Below the pieces are notes generated by a model. It saw only the letters and a program-made list of their open reading frames with translations, did not search any database and had not been told where the DNA came from. Shown here piece by piece: positions 27,753-35,210 of a DNA stretch of 35,443 bases (position 1 is its first letter; each line of letters begins with the position of its first letter). The DNA is taken from the IMG/VR virus record IMGVR_UViG_3300036398_001557, positions 1-35,443 of that record; one strand, given 5' to 3'. Both the position numbers and the translations under genes were made by a program. The DNA is from a virus.

Positions 27753-28203
27753 AACACAAGATCGCAATCCTCGTGAATTGAAGTCACGCGAAAAATCTGC
27801 TCGTGCAGTGTATGTACCGCCGAGCAACCTGCCTGATCCGACACCTGAGCCGGGCTGGGTGTACCACTGGGTTGGTACGCACATCTTGGGACAGGCCAAT
27901 CCTACCAACGTGTCCCAAAAGATGCGTGAGGGTTGGGAGCCGGTGAAAGCAACGGACCATCCGGAACTGATGCTCTTGGGTAACGAAAAGACAGGCAACG
28001 TGGAGATTGGCGGGCTCATGCTCTGCAAGATGTCAACCGAACGCTTCCGCGCCCGTCAGGAGTACTACAACAAGCAAGCTCAGGGCCAGATGGACTCAGT
28101 GGACAACCACTTTTTGAGAAACAATGACCCGCGTATGCCGCTGTTTTCGGACAAAAAATCGTCCACGACACGGGGTGCCGGGTTTGGTTCTGGTTCAAAG
28201 TAA
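27745..28203 (+). CDS. Head-module protein of unknown role (152 aa)
   Basis: ATG at 27745 with GGAGGCACAAA, overlapping the scaffold gene by 8 nt. PGWVYHWVGTHILGQANPTN, then SQKMREGWEPVKATDHPELM, recur in related phages between scaffold and coat. The end is Gly/Ser-rich. Probably a minor capsid or assembly protein. Confidence 0.65.
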   Translation: MVETQDRNPRELKSREKSARAVYVPPSNLPDPTPEPGWVYHWVGTHILGQANPTNVSQKMREGWEPVKATDHPELMLLGNEKTGNVEIGGLMLCKMSTERFRARQEYYNKQAQGQMDSVDNHFLRNNDPRMPLFSDKKSSTTRGAGFGSGSK

Positions 28204-28215
28204 TAAGGAGTTTTC

Positions 28216-28803
28216 ATGTCTGCTGTACAAGCACCTTACGGCCTGCGGGCCGTCAATGAGCTGGGGGGTCTGCCGTACGCCGGTAGCACCCGTCAGTTTC
28301 TGATCAGCTCGGCGTCTGCCAACATCTTCAACGGTTCCGTTGTGGCTGTCGGCACTAACGGCTTGCTGACTCTTGTAACCACGGTTGGCTCTGACGCTAG
28401 CCCGTTCCCCGCAGGCGTTGTCGGCGTTTTTGTCGGCTGCACCTACGTGAACGCGCAAGGTCAAACCATCTACGCTCAGTACTACCCCACCGGCACTACC
28501 GGCGCCATTGCATACGTCATCGACGATGACCGTGCTGTGTTCCAAGTGCAAGCCAACGGTTCGCTGGGTCAGACCGCGTTGGGTGCCAACGTCGTGTTTG
28601 CTGCCGCTCAAACCGGCTCGACCTCGACTGGCAACTCGACCACGGCTATCAGCACCACGCTGGCTGCTACCGCTACCATCGCCTTCAAGGTTGTTGGATT
28701 TGTCGAAAGCACCACCTCGACTGTGGGCGACGCCTACACCGACGTGCTGGTGAAGTTCAACATGGGCTCGCATGCCTACAACACCGGCCTCGGCGTTGCG
28801 TAA
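28216..28803 (+). CDS. Putative capsid decoration protein (195 aa)
   Basis: ATG at 28216 with AAGGAGTTTTC. MSAVQAPYGLRAVNELGGLP, then GVVGVFVGCTYVNAQGQTIY and IAYVIDDDRAVFQVQANGS, match a beta-rich family found just before the major capsid gene in many aquatic phages. The position and Gly/Thr/Ala-rich composition suggest a head surface or trimeric decoration protein; no direct proof. Confidence 0.65.
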   Translation: MSAVQAPYGLRAVNELGGLPYAGSTRQFLISSASANIFNGSVVAVGTNGLLTLVTTVGSDASPFPAGVVGVFVGCTYVNAQGQTIYAQYYPTGTTGAIAYVIDDDRAVFQVQANGSLGQTALGANVVFAAAQTGSTSTGNSTTAISTTLAATATIAFKVVGFVESTTSTVGDAYTDVLVKFNMGSHAYNTGLGVA

Positions 28804-28819
28804 TAAGGAGTAACTCAAA

Positions 28820-29752
28820 ATGGCAATTTCACGCGCACAACTGCTCAAAGAGCTGCTCCCAGGTCTGAACGCCCTGTTTGGTATGGAGTACGCTCGCTAC
28901 GGCGAAGAGCACAAGGAAATCTACGAGACCGAGAAGTCGGAGCGTAGCTTTGAAGAAGAAACCAAGCTGGCTGGCTTTGCTGCTGCGCCTGTCAAGAACG
29001 AGGGCTCTGCCATCGCTTACGACAATGCACAGGAAGCATTTACCGCTCGCTACAACCACGAGACCATTGCTCTGGGTTTCTCGATCACCGAAGAGGCGAT
29101 TGAGGACAACCTGTACGACAGCCTGTCTGCTCGTTACACCAAAGCTCTGGCCCGTGCGATGGCCTTCACCAAGCAGGTTAAAGCTGCAGCCGTTATCAAC
29201 AACGGCTTCAACGGCTCGTACCTTGGCGGTGACGGCGTTACCTTGTTCGGCAACAACAGTTCCAACACGCGTGTTGGCCACCCGCTCGTTGGCGGTGGTG
29301 TTAACTTCAACAGCCCGACCACTGGTGTTGATCTGAACGAGACTGCTCTGGAAAACGCTGTGATTCAAATCGCTGCGTGGACCGACGAGCGTGGCCTGCT
29401 GATCGCAGCCAAGCCCCGTAAGATGGTGATCCCCCCGAGCCTGATGTTCGTTGCCAAGCGCCTGCTTGACACCGAACTGCGGGTCCAAACTGCTGATAAC
29501 GACATCAACGCTATCAAGCAGATGGGTGCTATCCCCGAAGGCTACACCGTCAACCACTTCTTGACCGATCCGAACGCATGGTTCCTGACCACGGACGTTC
29601 CCAACGGCATGAAGCACTTCGAGCGTATGCCCCTGGCAAACTCGATGGACGGCGACTTCGATACCGGCAACGTCCGTTACAAGGCTCGTGAGCGTTATAG
29701 CTTCGGCTGGTCGGACCCTCTGGGTATGTGGGGCTCGTCAGGTTCGTCCTGA
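28820..29752 (+). CDS. Major capsid protein (310 aa)
   Basis: ATG at 28820 with AAGGAGTAACTCAAA. The N-terminal helix LKELLPGLNALFGMEYARYG, the E-loop-like QEAFTARYNHETIALGFSIT, the long spine helix (AMAFTKQVKAAAVINNGFNG) and the A-domain part (PRKMVIPPSLMFVAKRLLDT) fit the HK97 fold, in the Mu gpT-like or related group. It is followed by a strong terminator, as expected for the most expressed late gene. Confidence 0.9.
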   Translation: MAISRAQLLKELLPGLNALFGMEYARYGEEHKEIYETEKSERSFEEETKLAGFAAAPVKNEGSAIAYDNAQEAFTARYNHETIALGFSITEEAIEDNLYDSLSARYTKALARAMAFTKQVKAAAVINNGFNGSYLGGDGVTLFGNNSSNTRVGHPLVGGGVNFNSPTTGVDLNETALENAVIQIAAWTDERGLLIAAKPRKMVIPPSLMFVAKRLLDTELRVQTADNDINAIKQMGAIPEGYTVNHFLTDPNAWFLTTDVPNGMKHFERMPLANSMDGDFDTGNVRYKARERYSFGWSDPLGMWGSSGSS

Positions 29753-29761
29753 TGAAATTAG

Positions 29762-29790
29762 AAAAGGGGCCTTGTGCCCCTTTTCTTTTT
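29762..29790 (+). terminator. Rho-independent terminator after the capsid gene
   Basis: AAAAGGGGC pairs with GCCCCTTTT around CTTGT, followed by CTTTTT, 9 nt after the capsid stop. Confidence 0.9.
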
Positions 29791-29865
29791 GAGCTATATT
29801 GCTTCAACTCGGATTTCCCCGGGGCGTAAGACTGACCGAGCAGACGACATGCAGACGGACGCCCC
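29772..29865 (+). promoter_or_regulatory. Possible promoter and 5'-leader hairpin for the second late unit
   Basis: TATATT (29795-29800) is a good -10, with TTGTGC 17 nt upstream (29772), inside the terminator. Downstream GGGGCGT (29821-29827) pairs with ACGCCCC (29859-29865) around a 31-nt loop, forming a leader structure 24 nt before the next ATG. Confidence 0.4.
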
Positions 29866-29889
29866 ATAACTCGCATGTGAGGAATCATC

Positions 29890-30471
29890 ATGGCACAAAC
29901 TAGCTTCACCGGGCCTGTCGCATCGGCCAATGGCTTTATCGTCGGCACCGCAGCTTCCCCCATCTCCGTTACCACCGCGCAGAACATCAGTTCTTCGTAT
30001 GGCACCACCTCCGCCACCACTGGCGACACGCGTCTGACGTACAACCGACTGGCTTTCACCTCGACTGGCTCTGGCGAGACCGGACGTTGGCTGACCCAAG
30101 TTACGGGCGCTGGCGCAGGTGCCGCAGGTACTGTTAACGGCGGCCACATCTCCCTGAGCATCAACGGTTCTGGCACTATTTCTGGTGCTGGTAACGCCCT
30201 GCGCGTGACCTTGGGCGGCTCTTCAACTGCTCCCGGCGGCACCCTTGCTGCTCTGCAAGTTGATTCGGACTTTGCTTCTGGCGCAACCTTGCCCGGCACC
30301 ACCGCGTTTATTCGTGCAACCAACAGCGGCACGGGTTCGATTAGCAACCTGTTCAACCTGCCCGACGCTATGGTGCAGGCAATTGGCGCAACTTCGACCA
30401 CGCCGACGCAGAAGATTCGTTTTGTTGACTCCGCCGGTGTTGGTTACTTCCTGTACGCAGTGGAAGCCTGA
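29890..30471 (+). CDS. Gly/Thr/Ser-rich structural protein (193 aa)
   Basis: ATG at 29890 with GAGGAATCATC. The low-complexity beta-rich sequence (TNGxxx-like repeats such as GGHISLSINGSGTISG) and the tail GATSTTPTQKIRFVDSAGVG, GYFLYAVEA resemble phage fibre or decoration proteins. It starts a unit after the capsid terminator. Confidence 0.6.
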   Translation: MAQTSFTGPVASANGFIVGTAASPISVTTAQNISSSYGTTSATTGDTRLTYNRLAFTSTGSGETGRWLTQVTGAGAGAAGTVNGGHISLSINGSGTISGAGNALRVTLGGSSTAPGGTLAALQVDSDFASGATLPGTTAFIRATNSGTGSISNLFNLPDAMVQAIGATSTTPTQKIRFVDSAGVGYFLYAVEA

Positions 30472-30641
30472 TGCAGATAACCAAGGAATTCTTGGAATCT
30501 GAGATTGTCAAAATGGAGCAGCAACGCAACCACGCTCATGAGGTTGCCGTTGCTTCCCAAGCGGCGATTGATGTTCTTCAAGCAATGATTGCAAGACTGG
30601 AACTGCCAGAACCGGAGCCAGAAAATGACGATGCAATATGA
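30471..30641 (+). CDS. Small coiled-coil protein (56 aa)
   Basis: The ATG at 30471 shares a base with the previous stop (TGATG). ITKEFLESEIVKMEQQRNHA, then AIDVLQAMIARLE, is a coiled coil, with a Pro/Glu-rich end (LPEPEPENDD). Such short proteins can be assembly helpers or lysis accessories; unknown. Confidence 0.65.
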   Translation: MQITKEFLESEIVKMEQQRNHAHEVAVASQAAIDVLQAMIARLELPEPEPENDDAI

Positions 30642-31110
30642 CGTAAAGTCGTATCACAATTCGACGTCAGGGTTGGCGGTGCCGTATCGCGCCCGTCTCA
30701 AAGGTGTTTTGATCTCCCCAACAACGTCTGTTGCATTCACCACCGTAATTGTTGATGACGTTGCGCAGACTGGCACGTATAACGTTCCCGGCTCCACAAC
30801 TTGCACAGTAACAATCACAGCGCATGGTTTGACTACCGGTGATCGCGTGTATTTGGACTTTACGTCCGGCACGGCAACAGACGACGCCTATACTGTTACT
30901 GTGTTGACTGCAAACACCTTTACAGTTACTGTTACTTCTGCTACAACCAGCGGTAACGTGACTATGTACGCCAAGATTTTGACTGAGGTAGATTGCGCTA
31001 ACGGCACATCTTTCTACACCTTGATTCCCGGCGAAGGCGTTTTGGCTACCACGGGAATTCGTGTGTTCTTGCCCTCGGCAAGCGTGACCTCAACCATTTT
31101 CTACGGATAA
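30625..31110 (+). CDS. Beta-rich structural protein, paralogue 1 (161 aa)
   Basis: ATG at 30625 with GGAGCCAGAAA, overlapping the previous gene by 17 nt. It has TITAHGLTTGDRVYLDFTSG followed by ANTFTVTVTSATTSGNVTMY, a beta-sandwich-like motif seen in virion proteins. It is strongly similar to the following gene in start (MTMQYDVKSYH), centre and end (IPGEGVL...IFYG), so the two are tandem duplicates. Confidence 0.65.
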   Translation: MTMQYDVKSYHNSTSGLAVPYRARLKGVLISPTTSVAFTTVIVDDVAQTGTYNVPGSTTCTVTITAHGLTTGDRVYLDFTSGTATDDAYTVTVLTANTFTVTVTSATTSGNVTMYAKILTEVDCANGTSFYTLIPGEGVLATTGIRVFLPSASVTSTIFYG

Positions 31111-31119
31111 GGTGCGGCC

Positions 31120-31611
31120 ATGACAATGCAATACGACGTAAAGTCCTACCACGCTTCCGCTTCTGGTACAGCCGTGAGCTATCAGACACGTTTGAAAAGT
31201 GTTGTGGTGTCGTCTGGCACGGTTTCTGCGCGTACATTTTCTATTTGCGATCCATCCGTAAATAAGTCAGGTACGTATGCACGTACATCTCCAAGTGGCG
31301 TGGTAACCATCACAATGACTGCGCACGGACTGGAAACAGGCGACCGAGTGTTCTTAGATTTCACTTCTGGTCTTGGGGTTGATGCCGCGTTTGACGTAAC
31401 GAAATTAAACGCAAACTCATTTACTGTGACAACTGCGTCAACTGCGTCAACATCGGGTAATGTCACAATGTATCCAGTAATTTTGCTGGAGGCGGACACT
31501 TTTAACACTGTAGGCTTGCCAATTCTTATTCCCGGCGAAGGAATTCTTTGCAGGAATGGTATTTTTGTCGGCCTTGGCGGAAGTGTGACGGGTACAATTT
31601 ATTATGGCTAA
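31120..31611 (+). CDS. Beta-rich structural protein, paralogue 2 (163 aa)
   Basis: ATG at 31120 with AAGGTGCGGCC. It shares MTMQYDVKSYH, TAHGLETGDRVFLDFTSG, FTVT..TSGNVTMY and IPGEGIL...IYYG with the gene upstream. Probably a virion surface or head-tail protein; the copies may form hetero-oligomers or give alternative specificities. Confidence 0.65.
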   Translation: MTMQYDVKSYHASASGTAVSYQTRLKSVVVSSGTVSARTFSICDPSVNKSGTYARTSPSGVVTITMTAHGLETGDRVFLDFTSGLGVDAAFDVTKLNANSFTVTTASTASTSGNVTMYPVILLEADTFNTVGLPILIPGEGILCRNGIFVGLGGSVTGTIYYG

Positions 31612-31858
31612 GACCGCAGCATGGCAACGCAAAGAAGGCAAGAACCCCAAGGGCGGACTCAACGCCAAGGGGCGTGCCTCCTACAACAAGGCCAATCCGG
31701 GCAAGCCGGGACTCAAGCCCCCGCAGCCAGAGGGCGGCTCACGCCGAGACTCTTTCTGTGCCCGGATGAAAGGCATGAAAGCCAAGCTGACCGGCGAGAA
31801 AGCCAAGAAAGACCCGAACAGTCGCATCAACAAGAGCCTGCGGGCTTGGAATTGCTGA
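31604..31858 (+). CDS. DUF6321-like basic protein (84 aa)
   Basis: ATG at 31604 overlaps the previous stop by 8 nt. WQRKEGKNPKGGLNAKGRAS, then RRDSFCARMKGMKAKLTGEK and DPNSRINKSLRAWNC, match a conserved small phage family that I know as DUF6321-like. It is strongly basic. Role unknown; perhaps a virion or nucleic-acid-binding protein. Confidence 0.75.
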   Translation: MAKTAAWQRKEGKNPKGGLNAKGRASYNKANPGKPGLKPPQPEGGSRRDSFCARMKGMKAKLTGEKAKKDPNSRINKSLRAWNC

Positions 31859-31859
31859 C

Positions 31860-32066
31860 ATGAGCGAGAACACAGATACCGTCAAAAACGTGCTGGATGT
31901 GGTGGCAATCTTCAGCACGATTGGCGCTTTTTTGAATATGCTCACGCCGCTGTTTGGCTTGATCGGCGCAATCGTTGGTGCCATGCGTATTTACGAGATG
32001 GCCACCGGGAAAGACTTTTACACACTTTTCCGCAGAAAGAAAGCTGACGATGCCAAGCAAGAGTAA
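31860..32066 (+). CDS. Holin-like membrane protein (68 aa)
   Basis: ATG at 31860. One long or two short hydrophobic segments span residues 12-43 (VVAIFSTIGAFLNMLTPLFG, LIGAIVGAMRIY), followed by a basic tail FRRKKADDAKQE. Size and charge pattern fit a small holin, although no endolysin is in the window. Confidence 0.6.
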   Translation: MSENTDTVKNVLDVVAIFSTIGAFLNMLTPLFGLIGAIVGAMRIYEMATGKDFYTLFRRKKADDAKQE

Positions 32067-32499
32067 GGCACAACACAACTTGATGGCGATGGTGGCCAAT
32101 GACCCCGCCGCTGCCAAGCGCGTAGGAGTTCCGCAGTCTGTCGGCAAGGAGTTTATGAAGGCAGACAAGGGCAAGCGGTTTGGGTCTGGGAGCCGCGCAG
32201 ATGCGCAGGCAATCAACAAGCCCAAAACCAATCAAGGCAAGCAAGAGTTTTTTTCGAAAGGTGGTGACACTATGGCTTCCAAAATGAACGCTGGTTTTAT
32301 GGCAATGATGGCAAAGAAAAAAGGCGCACCCGCCAAGAAAATGGCCAACGGTGGTATCACCACGGCCAAGATGGGCGCTGTCAAGACTGCGGCTCCCAGC
32401 CGTGACGGTATGGCCACCAAAGGCAAGACCAAAGGCACGATGGTCAAGATGTCTGGCAGCAAACCCCTGGGTATGAAAAAGGGCGGCTACGCCTGCTGA
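32050..32499 (+). CDS. Basic Lys/Gly/Met-rich protein, DUF3008-like start (149 aa)
   Basis: ATG at 32050, overlapping the holin-like gene by 17 nt. MPSKSKAQHNLMAMVANDPA resembles the DUF3008 start; the rest is low-complexity and basic (AKKKGAPAKKMANGGITTAK) and ends KKGGYAC. Possibly internal virion or DNA-binding; unknown. Confidence 0.6.
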   Translation: MPSKSKAQHNLMAMVANDPAAAKRVGVPQSVGKEFMKADKGKRFGSGSRADAQAINKPKTNQGKQEFFSKGGDTMASKMNAGFMAMMAKKKGAPAKKMANGGITTAKMGAVKTAAPSRDGMATKGKTKGTMVKMSGSKPLGMKKGGYAC

Positions 32500-32511
32500 T
32501 AGGAGGCCGTC

Positions 32512-32946
32512 ATGGCTCGCAAATCAATGGGGAAAGCCTCCAAAGTGCTTGGCGGCTTGGGTGCAATGTACGCACTTTCAAAACTGCCGGTTGGTGCGGG
32601 AGTCAGGCCGGAAGATATTGAGAAGGGAAAAGTACGCGAGCGACTACGTGGGTTGCCGCTCGCGTCAGCCTCTGCCGAAGAAATGATGGCGAAACCATTC
32701 ATGATACGCGGCAAGTCAGCGCAAGAAATTGGCGATATGGTGCTGTCCACAGAGCGCGCGCCAACAGATGCGGAGGCTGTGTTTGCAAACAGTATTACTG
32801 ACCCTAACCATCGGTATGTGCGTAGTGGAGCGGGCACATTTTTGAGAACCGAGGATGGAATGCCCGTTGGTGCCGGCATAAAAAAAGGCGGAGCCGTCAA
32901 GGGTTGGGGTAAAGCTCGGGGTGCACGAAAGGCAAAGGTGTATTGA
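32512..32946 (+). CDS. Hypothetical basic protein (144 aa)
   Basis: ATG at 32512 with AGGAGGCCGTC. The N-terminus has a helix GGLGAMYALSKLPVGAG; the C-terminus is Gly/Lys-rich (KKGGAVKGWGKARGARKAKV). It belongs to a run of short basic genes with KKGG-type motifs. Function unknown. Confidence 0.55.
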   Translation: MARKSMGKASKVLGGLGAMYALSKLPVGAGVRPEDIEKGKVRERLRGLPLASASAEEMMAKPFMIRGKSAQEIGDMVLSTERAPTDAEAVFANSITDPNHRYVRSGAGTFLRTEDGMPVGAGIKKGGAVKGWGKARGARKAKVY

Positions 32947-32947
32947 C

Positions 32948-33223
32948 ATGCGAGCCAGCCGTGGAATGGGGGCCATCATGCCCTCGAAAATGCCCGGGCC
33001 CAAACGCAAGGCCCGTAGGGACGACACCGATTTCACGCAGTATGCGGAAGGCGGCAAGGTCAACGCGGCTGGCAATTACACCAAACCGGAGCTGCGCAAG
33101 CGTATTGTGAGCCAAGTTAAGGCGGCGGCAACACACGGCACCGGAGCAGGCCAGTGGTCGGCCCGTAAAGCGCAGCTTGTGGCCAAGAAGTACAAAGCCG
33201 CTGGCGGTGGGTATCGAGACTGA
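32948..33223 (+). CDS. Small basic phage protein (91 aa)
   Basis: ATG at 32948, 1 nt after the upstream stop. YTKPELRKRIVSQVKAAATH, then GTGAGQWSARKAQLVAKKYK and AAGGGYRD, is a conserved module in virus proteins of unknown function. Basic, probably nucleic-acid-binding. Confidence 0.7.
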   Translation: MRASRGMGAIMPSKMPGPKRKARRDDTDFTQYAEGGKVNAAGNYTKPELRKRIVSQVKAAATHGTGAGQWSARKAQLVAKKYKAAGGGYRD

Positions 33224-33224
33224 T

Positions 33225-33458
33225 ATGAAAGACCCGCAGCAGTCGCTCAAGGACTGGGGTGCTCAGAAGTGGCGCACCAAGTCCGGCAAACCGTCTTCCA
33301 AGACGGGGGAGCGATATCTGCCCGAGAACGCCATCAAGGCGCTCAGCCCCGCTGAGTATGCCGCTACGACCCGTGCCAAGCGGGCAGGCAAGAAGGCCGG
33401 GAAGCAGTTTGTGAAGCAGCCGCCCAAAGTGGCGGCGAAGACGGCGAGGTATAGGTAA
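33225..33458 (+). CDS. Small basic phage protein, DUF5872-like (77 aa)
   Basis: ATG at 33225. SLKDWGAQKWRTKSGKPSSK, then TGERYLPENAIKALSPAEYA and ATTRAKRAGKKAGKQFVK, match a conserved viral module that I associate with DUF5872; the family name is from memory. In some phages this module and that of the previous gene are fused. The stop overlaps the next start (TAATG). Confidence 0.65.
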   Translation: MKDPQQSLKDWGAQKWRTKSGKPSSKTGERYLPENAIKALSPAEYAATTRAKRAGKKAGKQFVKQPPKVAAKTARYR

Positions 33459-34402
33459 TGGCCACCACATCGGGCGCAGCAGGTTTCAACCTCGATCTGA
33501 CTGAGATCGTCGAGGAGGCGTTTGAGCGCGTGGGCTCGGAGTTGCGTACGGGCTACGATCTCAAGACGGCCCGTCGTTCCCTGAACCTGATGTTCGCAGA
33601 CTGGGCCAATCGTGGCATCAACATGTGGACGTTTGAACAGGGCACCATCCCACTTGTTCAAGGGCTCAACACCTACACGCTACCCAACGACACCGTGGAC
33701 CTGCTCGATCATGTGATCCGCACGCAGCCCAACCAGCAGTCCAATCAGGCCGATCTGACAATCACACGTATTAGTGTTTCTACCTACGCCACGATCCCCA
33801 ACAAGCTGACGCAAGCTCGTCCGATTCAGGTCTGGGTGCAGCGGCTGGATGGCCAAGTGTCTCCCACAGGATACACATACCAGAGCGCAGACACGGGGGC
33901 CCAGACCCTGACGCTGTCCTCCACAGCCAACTTACCCACGCTGGGCTACCTGAACATCGGCACCGAGACGATCTACTACGGCTGGATCAACAGCAGCACG
34001 CAGCTTGGCGGCGTGTTTCGGGCTCAAAACGGCACCAGCCAAACCACCCCTTCTGTCGGCACCGCCGTGTACGTCAACAATATCCCCCGCGTTACGGTCT
34101 GGCCAACGCCGGATCAAGGCACTGTGGGCAACCCCACGTACCAGTTTGTGTACTGGCGCATGCGCCGTGTGCAGGATGCCGGTGGCGGTGTTAACGTGAT
34201 GGATGTGCCGTTCCGGTTCATCCCCTGCATGACGGCGGGGTTGTCGTACTATATGGCGCTCAAGGTTCCCGGAGCGATGGATCGTCTGGGTGTGCTCAAG
34301 CAGCAGTATGACGAGGCTTGGGAGCTGGCTGCGCAGGAAGACCATGAGAAGGCGGCTGTGCGGTTCGTGCCGCGCAGGCAGTACATTGCTGGGGCGTTCT
34401 AA
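33458..34402 (+). CDS. Head-tail adaptor / tail accessory factor, P22 gp4-like (314 aa)
   Basis: ATG at 33458. LDLTEIVEEAFERVGSELRT, then GYDLKTARRSLNLMFADWAN and RGINMWTFEQ, is the helical start typical of gp4-like or tubular A-type neck proteins. The middle is a beta insertion; the end (FRFIPCMTAGLSYYMALKVP, then LKQQYDEAWELA) binds the portal in the family. It starts the neck module. Confidence 0.8.
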   Translation: MATTSGAAGFNLDLTEIVEEAFERVGSELRTGYDLKTARRSLNLMFADWANRGINMWTFEQGTIPLVQGLNTYTLPNDTVDLLDHVIRTQPNQQSNQADLTITRISVSTYATIPNKLTQARPIQVWVQRLDGQVSPTGYTYQSADTGAQTLTLSSTANLPTLGYLNIGTETIYYGWINSSTQLGGVFRAQNGTSQTTPSVGTAVYVNNIPRVTVWPTPDQGTVGNPTYQFVYWRMRRVQDAGGGVNVMDVPFRFIPCMTAGLSYYMALKVPGAMDRLGVLKQQYDEAWELAAQEDHEKAAVRFVPRRQYIAGAF

Positions 34403-34830
34403 TGCCCAATCGTTTTTCGTCCGGCAAGTTTGCGATTGCGCAGTGTGACCGCTGCAACTTTCGCTTCAAGCTCAAGGAGCTCAAGACATACACGCTCAAG
34501 ACGAAGAACGTGAACATGTTGGTGTGCCCGGCTTGCTGGGACCCCGACCATCCGCAGCTTCAGTTGGGTATGTACCCTGTGGAAGACCCGCAGGCTGTGC
34601 GCAACCCCAGGCCGGACATCACGTATCGGTTGGGGGGCAACAGTGGTTTGCAGCTCTCAAACATCAGCGGTACGGACCCGGACGAGGACGGTACGGCCAC
34701 AGGCGGTAGCCGTATTTTTCAGTGGGGCTGGAATCCGGTTGGCGGAGCGAGCTTTTTTGATGCTGCTCTAACACCAAACAACTTGGTGCTGACAGTAAAT
34801 TTGGGCACAATTACGGTTGCAACGACATAA
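34402..34830 (+). CDS. Neck-region protein with zinc site (142 aa)
   Basis: ATG at 34402 overlaps the upstream stop (TAATG). CDRCNFRFKLKELKTYTLKT, then VNMLVCPACWDPDHPQ, gives a CxxC...CxxC zinc site at the N-terminus. The rest is beta-rich (SRIFQWGWNPVGGASFFDAA). It occurs next to gp4-like genes in related phages; precise role unknown. Confidence 0.65.
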   Translation: MPNRFSSGKFAIAQCDRCNFRFKLKELKTYTLKTKNVNMLVCPACWDPDHPQLQLGMYPVEDPQAVRNPRPDITYRLGGNSGLQLSNISGTDPDEDGTATGGSRIFQWGWNPVGGASFFDAALTPNNLVLTVNLGTITVATT

Positions 34831-34840
34831 GGAGTCGATC

Positions 34841-35008
34841 ATGATGGACGCAAAGAAGGCTGTGCATAAACACGAGAAAGCCATGCACCCCGGCAAACCC
34901 CTGACCAAGATGAAGGCTGGTGGTAAAACCAACGCCGACATGCTCAAGTACGGGCGTAACATGGCCAAGGTCATGAACCAGCGTAGCCCTGGCCGCAAAG
35001 GAGCCTGA
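34841..35008 (+). CDS. Small basic protein (55 aa)
   Basis: ATG at 34841 (or 34844) with AAGGAGTCGATC. Lys/His/Met-rich (AKKAVHKHEKAMHPGKPLTK) with a GGK turn. It belongs to the set of short basic genes in the neck region. Function unknown. Confidence 0.6.
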   Translation: MMDAKKAVHKHEKAMHPGKPLTKMKAGGKTNADMLKYGRNMAKVMNQRSPGRKGA

Positions 35009-35009
35009 G

Positions 35010-35210
35010 ATGGCAACGTACAAATCTCCCAAGCCATATCCGTCTGTCGTGGTGGGTGAAGAGCCTGCCAAGACAACCATGCGCAAGGCCAATGTGTCTG
35101 TGGCTAACACACGTAGCCAGGACTACCCGCCCACTAAAACCAGCGGTATCAAAATCCGTGGCACGGGCTGCGCAACCAAAGGTGTGATGGCTAGGGGTCC
35201 GATGGCATGA
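35010..35210 (+). CDS. Small basic protein (66 aa)
   Basis: ATG at 35010 with AAAGGAGCCTGAG. Lys/Pro/Thr-rich (YKSPKPYPSVVVGEEPAKTT), ending GIKIRGTGCATKGVMARGPM. Function unknown. The stop overlaps the next start. Confidence 0.6.
   Translation: MATYKSPKPYPSVVVGEEPAKTTMRKANVSVANTRSQDYPPTKTSGIKIRGTGCATKGVMARGPMA

Noticed and set aside
31621-31863. 80-codon frame overlapping the DUF6321-like gene.
   Set aside because: Gln/Arg-rich shadow; the other frame has the conserved family motifs.
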